Shown here: positions 34,532 to 43,142 of the stretch, in pieces
Numbering within the stretch: the stretch's first letter is position 1
Layout: every line of letters starts with the position of its first letter
DNA from: Nitrospirota bacterium
GTDB lineage: Bacteria > Nitrospirota > UBA9217
Length of the DNA stretch: 64,000 nt
NCBI GenBank assembly: GCA_035516965.1
Contig: DATIZR010000040.1
Coordinates: 62,001-126,000, forward strand
Reading direction: 5' to 3'
Position numbers and translations under genes: made by a program
The notes under the pieces: model-generated
What the model saw: only the letters and a program-made list of their open reading frames with translations
What the model was told of the DNA's origin: nothing
Databases searched by the model: none

Positions 34532-35325
34532 TGATATCGGGAGCGCAGGAAGTGAGCATTCATCCCACAGCTATCGTGCATCCGAATGCGCGCATCGCGG
34601 AAGGCGTGGAGATCGGCCCCTATTCCGTCATCGGCGAGCACGTGAGCATCGGCAAGGGCACGAAGGTTGCCTCCCATGTTCTGATCGAAGGCTGGACCAC
34701 GATCGGGGAGCGCAACCGCATATTTTCTTTTTCCAGCATCGGCACGCCCCCGCAGGACATCGGATACCGGAACGAAGAGACCTACCTTGTCATCGGGAAC
34801 GATAACGTGATCCGTGAGTGTGCCACCGTGCACCGCGCCACGACCAAGGCGGACCGCAGGACCGAGATCGGGCACGGGAACTACCTCATGGCCTATTCTC
34901 ACGTTGCCCATGATTGCAAGCTCCGGAACAACATCATCATGGCGAACTCGGCGGGCCTGGCCGGCCACATCGTGATCGAGGACCACGCGATCCTTGGCGG
35001 CATCGTCGGCGTGCACCAGCATGTTCGCATCGGCGCCTACGCCATGATCGGGGGACAGTCGGCGATCGTCCAGGACATCCCTCCCTACGTTAGCGCCGCC
35101 GGCAACCGGGCCCAGCTGTACGGCTTGAACACGATCGGCCTGAAACGGCGGGGTTTCAGCGACGAGACGATCAATCATCTGAAGAAGGCCTACAAGATCA
35201 TCTTCCGGTCGGGGATGACCATCGAAGAGGCAATCAATAAGGTGGTTGAGGAATTCCCGGATTCACGAGAGGTCAATTACTTCGTGGATTTCATGCGCCA
35301 TTCGAAACGGGGCGTGACTCGGTAA
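34528..35325 (+). CDS. lpxA: UDP-N-acetylglucosamine acyltransferase LpxA
   Basis: First lipid A enzyme: transfers a 3-hydroxyacyl chain from ACP to the 3-position of the UDP-sugar. Protein of 265 residues. Hexapeptide repeats (HPTAIVHPNARIAEGVEIG), the catalytic His in YSHVAHDC, and a C-terminal helical domain starting LKRRGFS. By eye the acyl-chain ruler position, Gly173 in E. coli, is also Gly here (AMIGGQSA), which would fit a long chain. If the adjacent gnnAB-type genes work as predicted, its acceptor would be UDP-GlcNAc3N, giving an amide. The four-base ATGA overlap with fabZ shows coupling. Confidence 0.97.
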   Translation: MMISGAQEVSIHPTAIVHPNARIAEGVEIGPYSVIGEHVSIGKGTKVASHVLIEGWTTIGERNRIFSFSSIGTPPQDIGYRNEETYLVIGNDNVIRECATVHRATTKADRRTEIGHGNYLMAYSHVAHDCKLRNNIIMANSAGLAGHIVIEDHAILGGIVGVHQHVRIGAYAMIGGQSAIVQDIPPYVSAAGNRAQLYGLNTIGLKRRGFSDETINHLKKAYKIIFRSGMTIEEAINKVVEEFPDSREVNYFVDFMRHSKRGVTR

Positions 35326-35346
35326 CGCGGGAGAGAAAAAAGTCGA

Positions 35347-36159
35347 GTGCCACCAGCGATGCGGAAGATCGGATTAATAGCCGGGAACGGAAATTTCCCT
35401 CTTGCCTTTGCCCGTGCGGCGAAAGAGAAGGGGCTGCAGGTCATCGCGGTCGCTCACGAAGGGGAAACTCTGCCGGAGCTCGCGGAACTCGTGGACGGGA
35501 TCTTCTGGGTGAAGGTCGGTCAGCTCGGCAAACTCATCAAGATATTCAAGGACCAGGACGTCTCCGATGTCCTGATGGCGGGCGGCATCAAGAAAACGCG
35601 CCTCTTCGGAGGCGGACTGCCGGATATGCGGGGCATGACCGTGCTTGCGCGGATGATCCACAAGAAGGACGATTCCCTTTTGCGCGCCGTAGCCACGGAG
35701 CTCGAATCAGAGGGCATTACCGTCCGGGAGTCAACGCTGTATCTCGACAACCTGCTTGCGCAGGCGGGCGTTCTCACGAAAAGAAAACCGACGAAGGACG
35801 AGCTTCAGGACATCGAGTTCGGATGGCATCTGGCGAAGGAGATCGGCAAGCTGGATATCGGCCAGACGGTGGTCGTGAAGGACCAGGCCGTGCTCGCAGT
35901 GGAGGCGATCGAAGGGACCGATGAGGCCATCCGGCGCGGCGGACGCCTGTGCCGGGAGGGAGCGGTCGTGGTCAAGACGTGCAAGCCGCAGCAGGACCTC
36001 CGGTTCGACCTCCCCGCCATAGGAATACAGACCATGCAGACCATGCGGGAGGTGAACGCCTCCTGTCTGGCTGTTGAAGCTGGCAAAACAATCATCCTGG
36101 ACCGGCAAGCGGTCGTGCTCGAAGCCGACCGCGCCGGCATCTCGATCATAGCGCGGTGA
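35347..36159 (+). CDS. lpxI: UDP-2,3-diacylglucosamine pyrophosphatase LpxI
   Basis: Cleaves UDP-2,3-diacylglucosamine to lipid X and UMP; it replaces LpxH in many bacteria that lack the gammaproteobacterial enzyme. Protein of 270 residues. Family signatures: KIGLIAGNGNFPLAFARAAKEKG, VSDVLMAGGIKKTRLFG, VVVKDQAVLAVEAIEGTDE and the final VLEADRAGISIIAR. No lpxH is in the window. The start is GTG at 35347 (nearer to GGGAGAG); ATG at 35359 matches the usual family start and is equally possible. Confidence 0.95.
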   Translation: MPPAMRKIGLIAGNGNFPLAFARAAKEKGLQVIAVAHEGETLPELAELVDGIFWVKVGQLGKLIKIFKDQDVSDVLMAGGIKKTRLFGGGLPDMRGMTVLARMIHKKDDSLLRAVATELESEGITVRESTLYLDNLLAQAGVLTKRKPTKDELQDIEFGWHLAKEIGKLDIGQTVVVKDQAVLAVEAIEGTDEAIRRGGRLCREGAVVVKTCKPQQDLRFDLPAIGIQTMQTMREVNASCLAVEAGKTIILDRQAVVLEADRAGISIIAR

Positions 36160-36202
36160 TGCGCGGTTCCCGTCATCCCGGACAGGCAAAGGCCGGCAGA
36201 CA

Positions 36203-37153
36203 ATGCAAAAGGTAAAGGTAGGCGTAATCGGCGTAGGCTACCTCGGGCAGTTTCATGCCGAGAAGTATGCGGTCATGCCGGGTGTTGAACTGGTCGGCGT
36301 CGTTGACACCGATGCCGTCCGAGGCGGCTTTATTGCCCGGAAATTGAACACACAATGGTTTCCCGAGCCGTCGCGACTGCAGGGGCTCGTCGATGCGGTA
36401 AGCATTGTCGTGCCCACGGCCCTGCATCACCGCGTGGCCCTGCCGTTTCTCGACCGGGGGGTCCATGTGCTTCTGGAGAAGCCGATCACGGCCACGCTGG
36501 AAGAGGCCGATGAACTGATCGCCTTGGCCGGGAAGAAAAAGGCCGTCTTCCAGATCGGCCACATCGAACGGTTCAACCCTGCCGTGGGTGCAATCAGGCC
36601 ACTCCTTGCGTCACCCCGCTACCTGACGGCGGAACGGGCTGCTCCCTTTACGGTCCGTTGCACCGATGTGAACGTGGTGCTCGACCTGATGATCCATGAC
36701 CTCGATATCGTGACCGATCTCGCCGGTTCGGAGCCGGACGCGGTAAGCGCGGCGGGGGCATCGGTCATCACCCGGGAGGTCGATGTGGCCATGGCGCGCA
36801 TCCTGTTCCGGAACGGCTGCGTGGCCGATGTCACGGCGAGCAGGGTATCAGATGAGAAAAAAAGAATTCTCCGCGTCTTCGACGGTGAGAGCGTCTACAC
36901 GGGGGACTACCAGTCGCAGAAAGCAACGGTTGCGAGGAAGAACGGCAACGAAGTGCCGGAGCTGAGAGTGGCCGATATCCCGACCGAACGGCGGGACACG
37001 CTGAACGACGAGATCACGGAATTCGTACGCTGCGTCCGGACCGGGAGCAGCCCCCTCGTATCGGGCCGGGAGGGCAGGAGGGCGCTTGCCCTTGCAAGCC
37101 TCATCACGGATTCCATCGCCCGGGGGATCAGCGGGTTTGTCGGGGTCTCCTGA
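36203..37153 (+). CDS. gnnA: Gfo/Idh/MocA oxidoreductase, probable UDP-GlcNAc 3-dehydrogenase (GnnA)
   Basis: Protein of 316 residues with an N-terminal NAD-binding Rossmann fold (GVIGVGYLGQFH, GxGxxG at 10-15) and the EKP motif (Glu92-Lys93-Pro94), then the C-terminal catalytic half with MIHDLDIV. It lies between lpxI and lpxB and is followed by a DegT-type aminotransferase. In Acidithiobacillus ferrooxidans, GnnA (same family) oxidises the 3-OH of UDP-GlcNAc and GnnB aminates it, with genes located near lpxA and lpxB. The function here is inferred from family and position, not from residue-level proof. The family also includes other sugar dehydrogenases. Confidence 0.72.
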   Translation: MQKVKVGVIGVGYLGQFHAEKYAVMPGVELVGVVDTDAVRGGFIARKLNTQWFPEPSRLQGLVDAVSIVVPTALHHRVALPFLDRGVHVLLEKPITATLEEADELIALAGKKKAVFQIGHIERFNPAVGAIRPLLASPRYLTAERAAPFTVRCTDVNVVLDLMIHDLDIVTDLAGSEPDAVSAAGASVITREVDVAMARILFRNGCVADVTASRVSDEKKRILRVFDGESVYTGDYQSQKATVARKNGNEVPELRVADIPTERRDTLNDEITEFVRCVRTGSSPLVSGREGRRALALASLITDSIARGISGFVGVS

Positions 37154-37195
37154 AGAGGCGGAATCAAAAAATCCTGTATTGAGGGGCGGTTGAGC

Positions 37196-38296
37196 ATGTC
37201 GGTACCTATGGTGGACCTGAAGGTCCAATATGAAGCGATCAAAGACGAGATCAACAACGCCGTGCTCGGCGTCTTCGAGAGCACCCATTTCATTCTCGGT
37301 CAGCACGGCAGGGCGCTTGAAGAGGCTGTAGCCGCCTATCACGGCGTCAGGCACGCCGTGGCCGTCGCTTCGGGCACCGATGCGCTCCATCTCGCCCTGA
37401 TCGCCGCAGGCATCCAGCGTGGCGACGAGGTGATCACGACGCCGTTCACGTTCATCGCGACCGCCGAAGCGATCTCCTATATCGGCGCCGTCCCGGTCTT
37501 CGTCGATATCGATCCCGTGACCTACAACTTGGACGTTACGAAGCTCGAAGCCGCGGTAACGCGCAGGACCCGGGCAATCATACCCGTTCATCTCTACGGA
37601 CAGTCCGTGGACATGGATCCGCTCATGGCAGTCGCGAAGAAGCACGGCCTCCGCGTCGTCGAGGACTGTGCGCAGTCCTTTGGTGCGGACTACAGGGGCA
37701 GGAAAACGGGGTCCGTGGGCGACATTGGTTGTTTCAGTTTTTTCCCGAGCAAGAACCTGGGTTGCTACGGCGACGGAGGCATGGTGGTCACCGATGACGC
37801 GGGGCTGGCGGAACGCATGATGAGCCTCCGGAACCACGGGAGTCACGTCCGTTACTATCACGACGAGATCGGCTACAACAGCAGGCTCGACGAGGTCCAG
37901 GCGGCGATACTCCGGGTCAAGTTCAGGCATATCGATGCGTACAACGCAAATCGCAGGAACAACGCACAGCTGTACAACCGGCATCTAGCCGGCGCGGACA
38001 TCAGGACGCCGTCCGAGCAGAAGGGCTCCACGCATGTGTACCACCAGTACACGGTCCGGGTACGCAACCGGGACGCCGTGAAACAGAAACTGGACGAAGG
38101 GAACGTGACGTCCTCGATGATCTACTACCCTGTCCCCCTGCATTTGCAGGCCGCATACAGGGAACTCGGCGTGAAGCAGGGGAGCCTGCCCGGATCGGAA
38201 CTGGCGGCTCAGGAGGTCCTCTCGCTTCCCATGTACCCCGAACTGACCGAGGCGCAGATACAGACAGTTGCCGCCGCGGTCAAAAAAGCGCTCTAG
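37196..38296 (+). CDS. gnnB: DegT/DnrJ/EryC1 aminotransferase, probable GnnB
   Basis: PLP-dependent sugar aminotransferase of 366 residues. It begins MVDLKVQYEAIKDEI; the PLP phosphate and ring contacts ASGTDALHLAL and VEDCAQSFGA, and the Schiff-base Lys186 in FFPSKNLGCYGDGG, are intact. Directly after the Gfo/Idh oxidoreductase, it would convert the 3-keto sugar to UDP-2-acetamido-3-amino-2,3-dideoxyglucose, the precursor of 2,3-diamino lipid A. ATG 37196 has GAGGGG nine bases upstream; the in-frame TTG at 37190 is less likely. Other sugar targets, such as O-antigen amino sugars, remain possible. Confidence 0.72.
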   Translation: MSVPMVDLKVQYEAIKDEINNAVLGVFESTHFILGQHGRALEEAVAAYHGVRHAVAVASGTDALHLALIAAGIQRGDEVITTPFTFIATAEAISYIGAVPVFVDIDPVTYNLDVTKLEAAVTRRTRAIIPVHLYGQSVDMDPLMAVAKKHGLRVVEDCAQSFGADYRGRKTGSVGDIGCFSFFPSKNLGCYGDGGMVVTDDAGLAERMMSLRNHGSHVRYYHDEIGYNSRLDEVQAAILRVKFRHIDAYNANRRNNAQLYNRHLAGADIRTPSEQKGSTHVYHQYTVRVRNRDAVKQKLDEGNVTSSMIYYPVPLHLQAAYRELGVKQGSLPGSELAAQEVLSLPMYPELTEAQIQTVAAAVKKAL

Positions 38297-38329
38297 AGGG
38301 CTTGCGCCCGATGCAGGCGGGTTTCCCCG

Positions 38330-39490
38330 ATGAAAAAAATCATGATCATGTCCGGAGAGGCCTCCGGCGATCTGCACGGCGCAAATCTCGCGAGGGAGAT
38401 CAGGAAAAAAGACCCGTCCATCGCGTTGTACGGCGTGGGCAGCAGGCGCATGCAGGAAGCCGGCGTGGCTATGCTGGCCGATGCCTCGCAGATATCGGTC
38501 GTGGGCATAACGGAGGTCATCACTCATCTCGGCACGATCTACGGCGTTCTTTCGCGGCTTAAACGGTTTCTGAAGCAGGATCGACCCGACCTCCTCATCC
38601 TGATCGATTTCCCAGACTTCAATATCATGCTTGGCAAGGCAGCACGGAAGCTGGGGATCCCGGTCCTGTATTATGTGAGCCCGCAGGTCTGGGTATGGCG
38701 GAAAGGACGGATCAAGACGATCGCGCGCCTGGTAAAGGCCATGATCGTGGTCTTCCCCTTCGAAGTGCCGCTGTACCAACAGGCCGGCGTGGACGTCCGG
38801 TTCGTCGGACATCCCTTGACGGACGTGGTGGGATCCGGTCTCTCGCAAGAGCAGGCGAAGGCCCTTTTCGGAATGGATCCGAAGCGCCGCACGATCGCCC
38901 TGCTGCCGGGCAGCAGGAGAACGGAGATAGCAAACCTCCTGCCGGACATGCTGCGCGCGGCGGAGATGCTGCTGACGCGCTTCCCGGACCTGCAGTTCGT
39001 GCTTCCCGTCGCACCGACGCTGGACCGGGAAATCATCGCGACAGCCGTCTCAGAGAGCGGGGTGCCGGTGTCCGTGACTGACGGCCGGGTGTACGACGTG
39101 CTCAGAGCTGCCGATGCGGCCATCGTGACGTCCGGCACGGCAACCCTCGAGACGGGATTGATGGGCGTGCCGATGGTGATCGTGTACCGGATTTCCCGGC
39201 TCACCCATGCCGTCATCTCCCGGCTCGTGAGCGGAGTGAAGCATGTCGGCCTCGTCAATATCGTGGCAGACAGACGCCTGGTCCCGGAGTTCATTCAGGA
39301 AGAGGCGAACCCGGCGAACATGGCGGATGCCGTGTCGAAGATGCTGCTCGACCGGAGCTATGCCGACGAAATTCGCGAGGGCCTGGACGAAGTCCGCAAA
39401 CGCCTGGGGGACAAGGGGACGTCGGCGCGGGCCGCGGCTGTCGTGATGGAAATTCTGCAGGGGTCATCTCAGGGTCATGGAAATCTATAA
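38330..39490 (+). CDS. lpxB: Lipid A disaccharide synthase LpxB
   Basis: Glycosyltransferase that joins lipid X and UDP-diacylglucosamine into the beta-1,6 lipid A disaccharide. Protein of 386 residues. Starts KKIMIMSGEASGDLHGANL; the SPQVWVWRKGR, KTIAR and GHPLTDV motifs and the C-terminal TSGTATLETGLMGVPMVIVYR donor-binding segment are typical. The gene follows the aminotransferase by 33 bases and overlaps msbA by 14 bases, so expression is coupled. Confidence 0.97.
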   Translation: MKKIMIMSGEASGDLHGANLAREIRKKDPSIALYGVGSRRMQEAGVAMLADASQISVVGITEVITHLGTIYGVLSRLKRFLKQDRPDLLILIDFPDFNIMLGKAARKLGIPVLYYVSPQVWVWRKGRIKTIARLVKAMIVVFPFEVPLYQQAGVDVRFVGHPLTDVVGSGLSQEQAKALFGMDPKRRTIALLPGSRRTEIANLLPDMLRAAEMLLTRFPDLQFVLPVAPTLDREIIATAVSESGVPVSVTDGRVYDVLRAADAAIVTSGTATLETGLMGVPMVIVYRISRLTHAVISRLVSGVKHVGLVNIVADRRLVPEFIQEEANPANMADAVSKMLLDRSYADEIREGLDEVRKRLGDKGTSARAAAVVMEILQGSSQGHGNL

Positions 39491-41219
39491 GAGACTCTTA
39501 ATCTATCTCAAGCCATACCGCACGCGGCTTCTCCTCGCTGGGGTCTTCATGCTGCTCACGAGCGGAATGATCGCCGCTCAGACATACCTGGTGAAGCCCG
39601 CTTTCGATAGAGTGCTGCTGAACAGGGACCTGAGGCTGCTGTTTTTTCTGCCGCCGGCGATTATTATCGTCAGTATCTTGAAGGGCGTGACGTCCTATGC
39701 GCGCGATTACTTCATGGGCTATGTGGGGCAGAAGGTCGTCAACGACATCCGGGACCAGTTGTATTCGCATGCCACATCGCTTTCCTTTTCCTATTTTACG
39801 AAGACTCCGACGGGCGTCATTATCTCAAGGATCATCAACGACGTGAACCTTGTGCAGGGCGCGCTGACCCGGGCGCCGTCGAGCCTGGTCCAGGGCCTGA
39901 CCACGATGCTTGCCCTCACCGGGTATATCCTCTATTTGAACTGGCGCCTCGCGGTATTCTCCATCGTTGTGCTGCCCCTCGCGGGGTTTGCGCTGTCGAA
40001 ATTCAGCAGGCGATTCAGAAAGATAAGCACCCAGATGCAGGAACAGGTCGGAGGCCTGACCATCCATCTCCATGAAACGATCTCCGGCGTCCGCATCGTC
40101 AAGGCGTTCGGTATGGAATCGTATGAAAACCGGCGCTTTGCCGAACGCAATAAGAACCTCTTCAACTCGCTCATGCGCTCGCTGAAAACATCGGCAATAT
40201 CGCATCCGGTCATGGAAGTCATTTCCATGCTGGGAACCTCCCTCGTCATCCTCTTTGGCGGCTACTGGATCATCCGGGGGAGCATGACCGTCGGCGAATT
40301 TCTCTCGTTCATGACCGCATTGGTGTTTTTTTACCGGCCCCTCAAGGACCTGAACGGCATCAATAACACCTTGCAGGACGGGATTGCCGCCGCGCAGCGC
40401 ATCTTTGACGTTGTCGACACGGAACCGGAGATTAGGAACAGGCCCGGGGCTAGCGAAGTACCGCGCAATTTTCGCGTTATTTCCTTTCGTGACATCTCGT
40501 TCAAATACGACGATGTCGCTGTGCTGAAACATATCAATCTTGACGTTCACGCGGGCGAGACCATCGCGATCGTCGGAAAAAGCGGCGGCGGAAAGACGAC
40601 GCTTGTAAACCTCATTCCGAGGTTTTATGATGTTTCGGAGGGGGCGATCCTGATCGACGGACTGGATATCCGCAATGCCACCCTGGAATCCCTCAGGGCC
40701 TGCACGGCCATTGTTACCCAGCAGACGATCCTCTTTAATGATACGGTCCGGGACAATATCGCCTACGGCAGGGCCGCGGTGTCCGACAACGATGTGGTCC
40801 GGGCCGCACGTGCCGCGTACGCAGACGAGTTCATCAGGGCGCTGCCGCAGGGATACGACACGGTGATCGGGGAGTCGGGAGTCAAGCTTTCAGGCGGCCA
40901 GCGGCAGCGCGTCGCCATCGCTCGCGCCATCCTGAAGGACGCTCCGATTCTGATCCTGGATGAGGCCACGTCATCGCTGGACACGGAGTCGGAACGCGAA
41001 GTGCAGAAGGCCCTCGACGTCCTCATGAAGGGCAGGACGAGCTTCGTCATCGCTCACCGGCTGTCGACGATCATGAATGCCGACAGGATCATCGTGCTGA
41101 AAGACGGCATCATCGTGGAACAGGGCGGGCACGAGGAGCTTCTGGCACGGGGCGGCGAATACAAGAACCTTTATGACCAACAGTTCCGGGATGAACCGGC
41201 GGCACGGGTCGCGGAATGA
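39477..41219 (+). CDS. msbA: Lipid A export ABC transporter MsbA
   Basis: Half-transporter that flips core-lipid A across the inner membrane. Protein of 580 residues. Six membrane segments (about 15-290) and a nucleotide-binding domain with Walker A GKSGGGKTT, signature LSGGQRQRVAIARA, and Walker B ILILDEATSSLD. The order lpxB-msbA-acyltransferase-waaA-lpxK is that of Desulfobacterota-like genomes. The ATG is inside the end of lpxB. The substrate is assigned by context; sequence alone gives only the heterodimer/homodimer lipid-exporter family. Confidence 0.93.
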   Translation: MEIYKRLLIYLKPYRTRLLLAGVFMLLTSGMIAAQTYLVKPAFDRVLLNRDLRLLFFLPPAIIIVSILKGVTSYARDYFMGYVGQKVVNDIRDQLYSHATSLSFSYFTKTPTGVIISRIINDVNLVQGALTRAPSSLVQGLTTMLALTGYILYLNWRLAVFSIVVLPLAGFALSKFSRRFRKISTQMQEQVGGLTIHLHETISGVRIVKAFGMESYENRRFAERNKNLFNSLMRSLKTSAISHPVMEVISMLGTSLVILFGGYWIIRGSMTVGEFLSFMTALVFFYRPLKDLNGINNTLQDGIAAAQRIFDVVDTEPEIRNRPGASEVPRNFRVISFRDISFKYDDVAVLKHINLDVHAGETIAIVGKSGGGKTTLVNLIPRFYDVSEGAILIDGLDIRNATLESLRACTAIVTQQTILFNDTVRDNIAYGRAAVSDNDVVRAARAAYADEFIRALPQGYDTVIGESGVKLSGGQRQRVAIARAILKDAPILILDEATSSLDTESEREVQKALDVLMKGRTSFVIAHRLSTIMNADRIIVLKDGIIVEQGGHEELLARGGEYKNLYDQQFRDEPAARVAE

Positions 41220-41866
41220 TGCGGGCCAGACTGCTGTCTTCGATCGGCTGGCTCCTGATCTCTTTCTGGAGCAGATCGGTACGGATCCGGTTCGTGAACA
41301 GAAGCGTGCCGGACCGTCTCAAGGCGGAAGGGAAAAATTTTATTTATGCGTTCTGGCATGGACGGCAGTTCCTGCTTTTTCACAATCACCGCGATTCAGG
41401 CGTTGTCATTCCGGCCAGCGAAAGCAGGGATGGTGAAATCCAAGCCGGGATCCTAAAACGGTTCGGGTTCGACGTGGTGCGCGGTTCCAGTAAACGGAAG
41501 GGCGACCGGGCGCTCCTCGGGCTGGTGGAGGGACTGAGGGCGGGAAAGAACATCGCCCTTGCGGTGGATGGCCCCCGCGGTCCGATCTATGAGGTGAAGC
41601 CCGGCGTGACCTATCTAGCCGGCAAACTCGGCAAGGTCATCGTACCCGTCGCGGCCAGCGCGAAACGGTTCTGGATCCTGGAAAAGATCTGGGACAAGTA
41701 CCTGCTTCCCCTGCCGTTCACCCGCGGCGTGATCGTCTACGGGGAACCGGTCGTCGTGAAGGGGATCGGCGAAGAAGAGCTGGAAGCCACGCGGCACACG
41801 CTGACCGATGCGCTGAACAAGGTGATGAACCAGGCGGACGCGTGTTTTCAGAAAAAGGGCTCCTGA
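41216..41866 (+). CDS. DUF374 acyltransferase, LpxJ-like late lipid A acyltransferase
   Basis: Protein of 216 residues of the lysophospholipid acyltransferase superfamily. Motifs: AFWHGRQFLLFH (putative catalytic His), then DGEIQAGILKRFGFDVVRGSSKRKG and AVDGPRGPIYEVKPGV, the DUF374 hallmark. LpxJ of Helicobacter and related bacteria is a DUF374 protein that adds a secondary acyl chain to lipid A; there is no lpxL/htrB homologue in this window. Location between msbA and waaA supports the same role. One N-terminal membrane helix is likely. It overlaps msbA by four bases (ATGA). Confidence 0.8.
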   Translation: MMRARLLSSIGWLLISFWSRSVRIRFVNRSVPDRLKAEGKNFIYAFWHGRQFLLFHNHRDSGVVIPASESRDGEIQAGILKRFGFDVVRGSSKRKGDRALLGLVEGLRAGKNIALAVDGPRGPIYEVKPGVTYLAGKLGKVIVPVAASAKRFWILEKIWDKYLLPLPFTRGVIVYGEPVVVKGIGEEELEATRHTLTDALNKVMNQADACFQKKGS

Positions 41867-41876
41867 CAAGGTGATC

Positions 41877-43142
41877 ATGTACCTCCTGTACAACATATTT
41901 CTGGTCCTGCTGACCATCCTGATGTTCCCGGTCATCCTGTTCAAGCTCGCGTCGGCCCCTAAATACCGTGGCGGAATAACGCAGAAACTGGGGCGTGTCC
42001 GAAAACGCGTCAAGAGGGTCATCGGCAGAACCCGGCCGATCTGGGTGCATGCCGTGTCCGTCGGAGAGGTCATGGCAGCCCATCCCCTGATCCGGGAGCT
42101 CAAAAAAAAATATCCCGGAAGGAAGCTCATCCTGTCGACCGTTACGGTAACCGGAAACTACACGGCACGGCAGCGTGTCCCGGAAGCGGATGCCGTCTTC
42201 TTCTTCCCCTTCGACTATCCGTGGATCGTGCGCAGGGTCATCCACAGGATCAATCCCGCCATCGTCCTCATCGCGGAGACCGAACTCTGGCCCAATTTTT
42301 TCCGAGAACTGAACCGGATGGGTATCCCGTCAGCGGTGATCAACGGCAGGATATCGCCGCGCTCCTACCGGAACTACCTGAAGTTCAGGAAATTTTTCTC
42401 CGCTGTGTTCAGCAACGTGACCCTGTTCTGCATGCAGTCCGCGTCGGACGCGGAGCGCGTCAGGGAAATCGGGGCACCGGAAGACCGCGTGACGGTGACG
42501 GGCAACCTCAAGTTCGACCAGAAGATGCCGCCGGCCGTGTCCAACCCCGTGACGTTGCCCGCGGGGAGCCGCGTCATAACAGCGGGCAGCACGCACCGGG
42601 GGGAGGAAACAGTGCTGCTTGACGTGTTCCGGCGGCTGCGGGAAAAATTCCCCGAACTCATCCTGATCATCGCGCCCCGCCATCCCGAGCGCTTCGACGA
42701 GGTGGCAGGCATCGTCAATCGTGCGGGCTATGAGTGTCAGCGCAGGACCCGCCTCAGCAGGGACATCAAGGATGTCCTCCTCCTGGACACCATCGGCGAG
42801 CTGAGGTCGTTCTATGGGATTTGCGACATTGCCTTTGTAGGCGGCAGCCTGGTCAAGGTCGGCGGTCACAATCTGCTGGAGCCGGCCATGATGAAGAAGC
42901 CGGTGATCTTCAGCCGATACATGTTCAACTTCAAAGAGATTTCCGAGGCGCTCATCTCCGCCGGGGGCGGGATCCTCGTCAAGGACAAAGAGGAATTCTA
43001 TCTGCAGTGCGAGAAGCTTCTTTCGGACCGGGACCTCGCGCGAAGCATCGGATCCAGGGCGTTCTCGGTGATCGAGGCCAATTCGGGATCCGCCGCGAGA
43101 ACGATCGACGCGATCAGCAGGCTCATCGGTGACAGCCGCTAG
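41877..43142 (+). CDS. waaA: 3-deoxy-D-manno-octulosonic acid (Kdo) transferase
   Basis: Adds Kdo residues from CMP-Kdo to lipid IVA at the inner membrane. Protein of 421 residues. N-terminal membrane anchor (YLLYNIFLVLLTILMFPVILF), then IWVHAVSVGEVMAAHPL and the GT-B fold with INGRISPRSYRNY and VGGSLVKVGGHNLLEPA near the C-terminus. ATG 41877 is chosen because AAGG lies five bases upstream; GTG 41871 is an alternative. Whether it adds one or more Kdo units cannot be seen. Confidence 0.95.
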   Translation: MYLLYNIFLVLLTILMFPVILFKLASAPKYRGGITQKLGRVRKRVKRVIGRTRPIWVHAVSVGEVMAAHPLIRELKKKYPGRKLILSTVTVTGNYTARQRVPEADAVFFFPFDYPWIVRRVIHRINPAIVLIAETELWPNFFRELNRMGIPSAVINGRISPRSYRNYLKFRKFFSAVFSNVTLFCMQSASDAERVREIGAPEDRVTVTGNLKFDQKMPPAVSNPVTLPAGSRVITAGSTHRGEETVLLDVFRRLREKFPELILIIAPRHPERFDEVAGIVNRAGYECQRRTRLSRDIKDVLLLDTIGELRSFYGICDIAFVGGSLVKVGGHNLLEPAMMKKPVIFSRYMFNFKEISEALISAGGGILVKDKEEFYLQCEKLLSDRDLARSIGSRAFSVIEANSGSAARTIDAISRLIGDSR

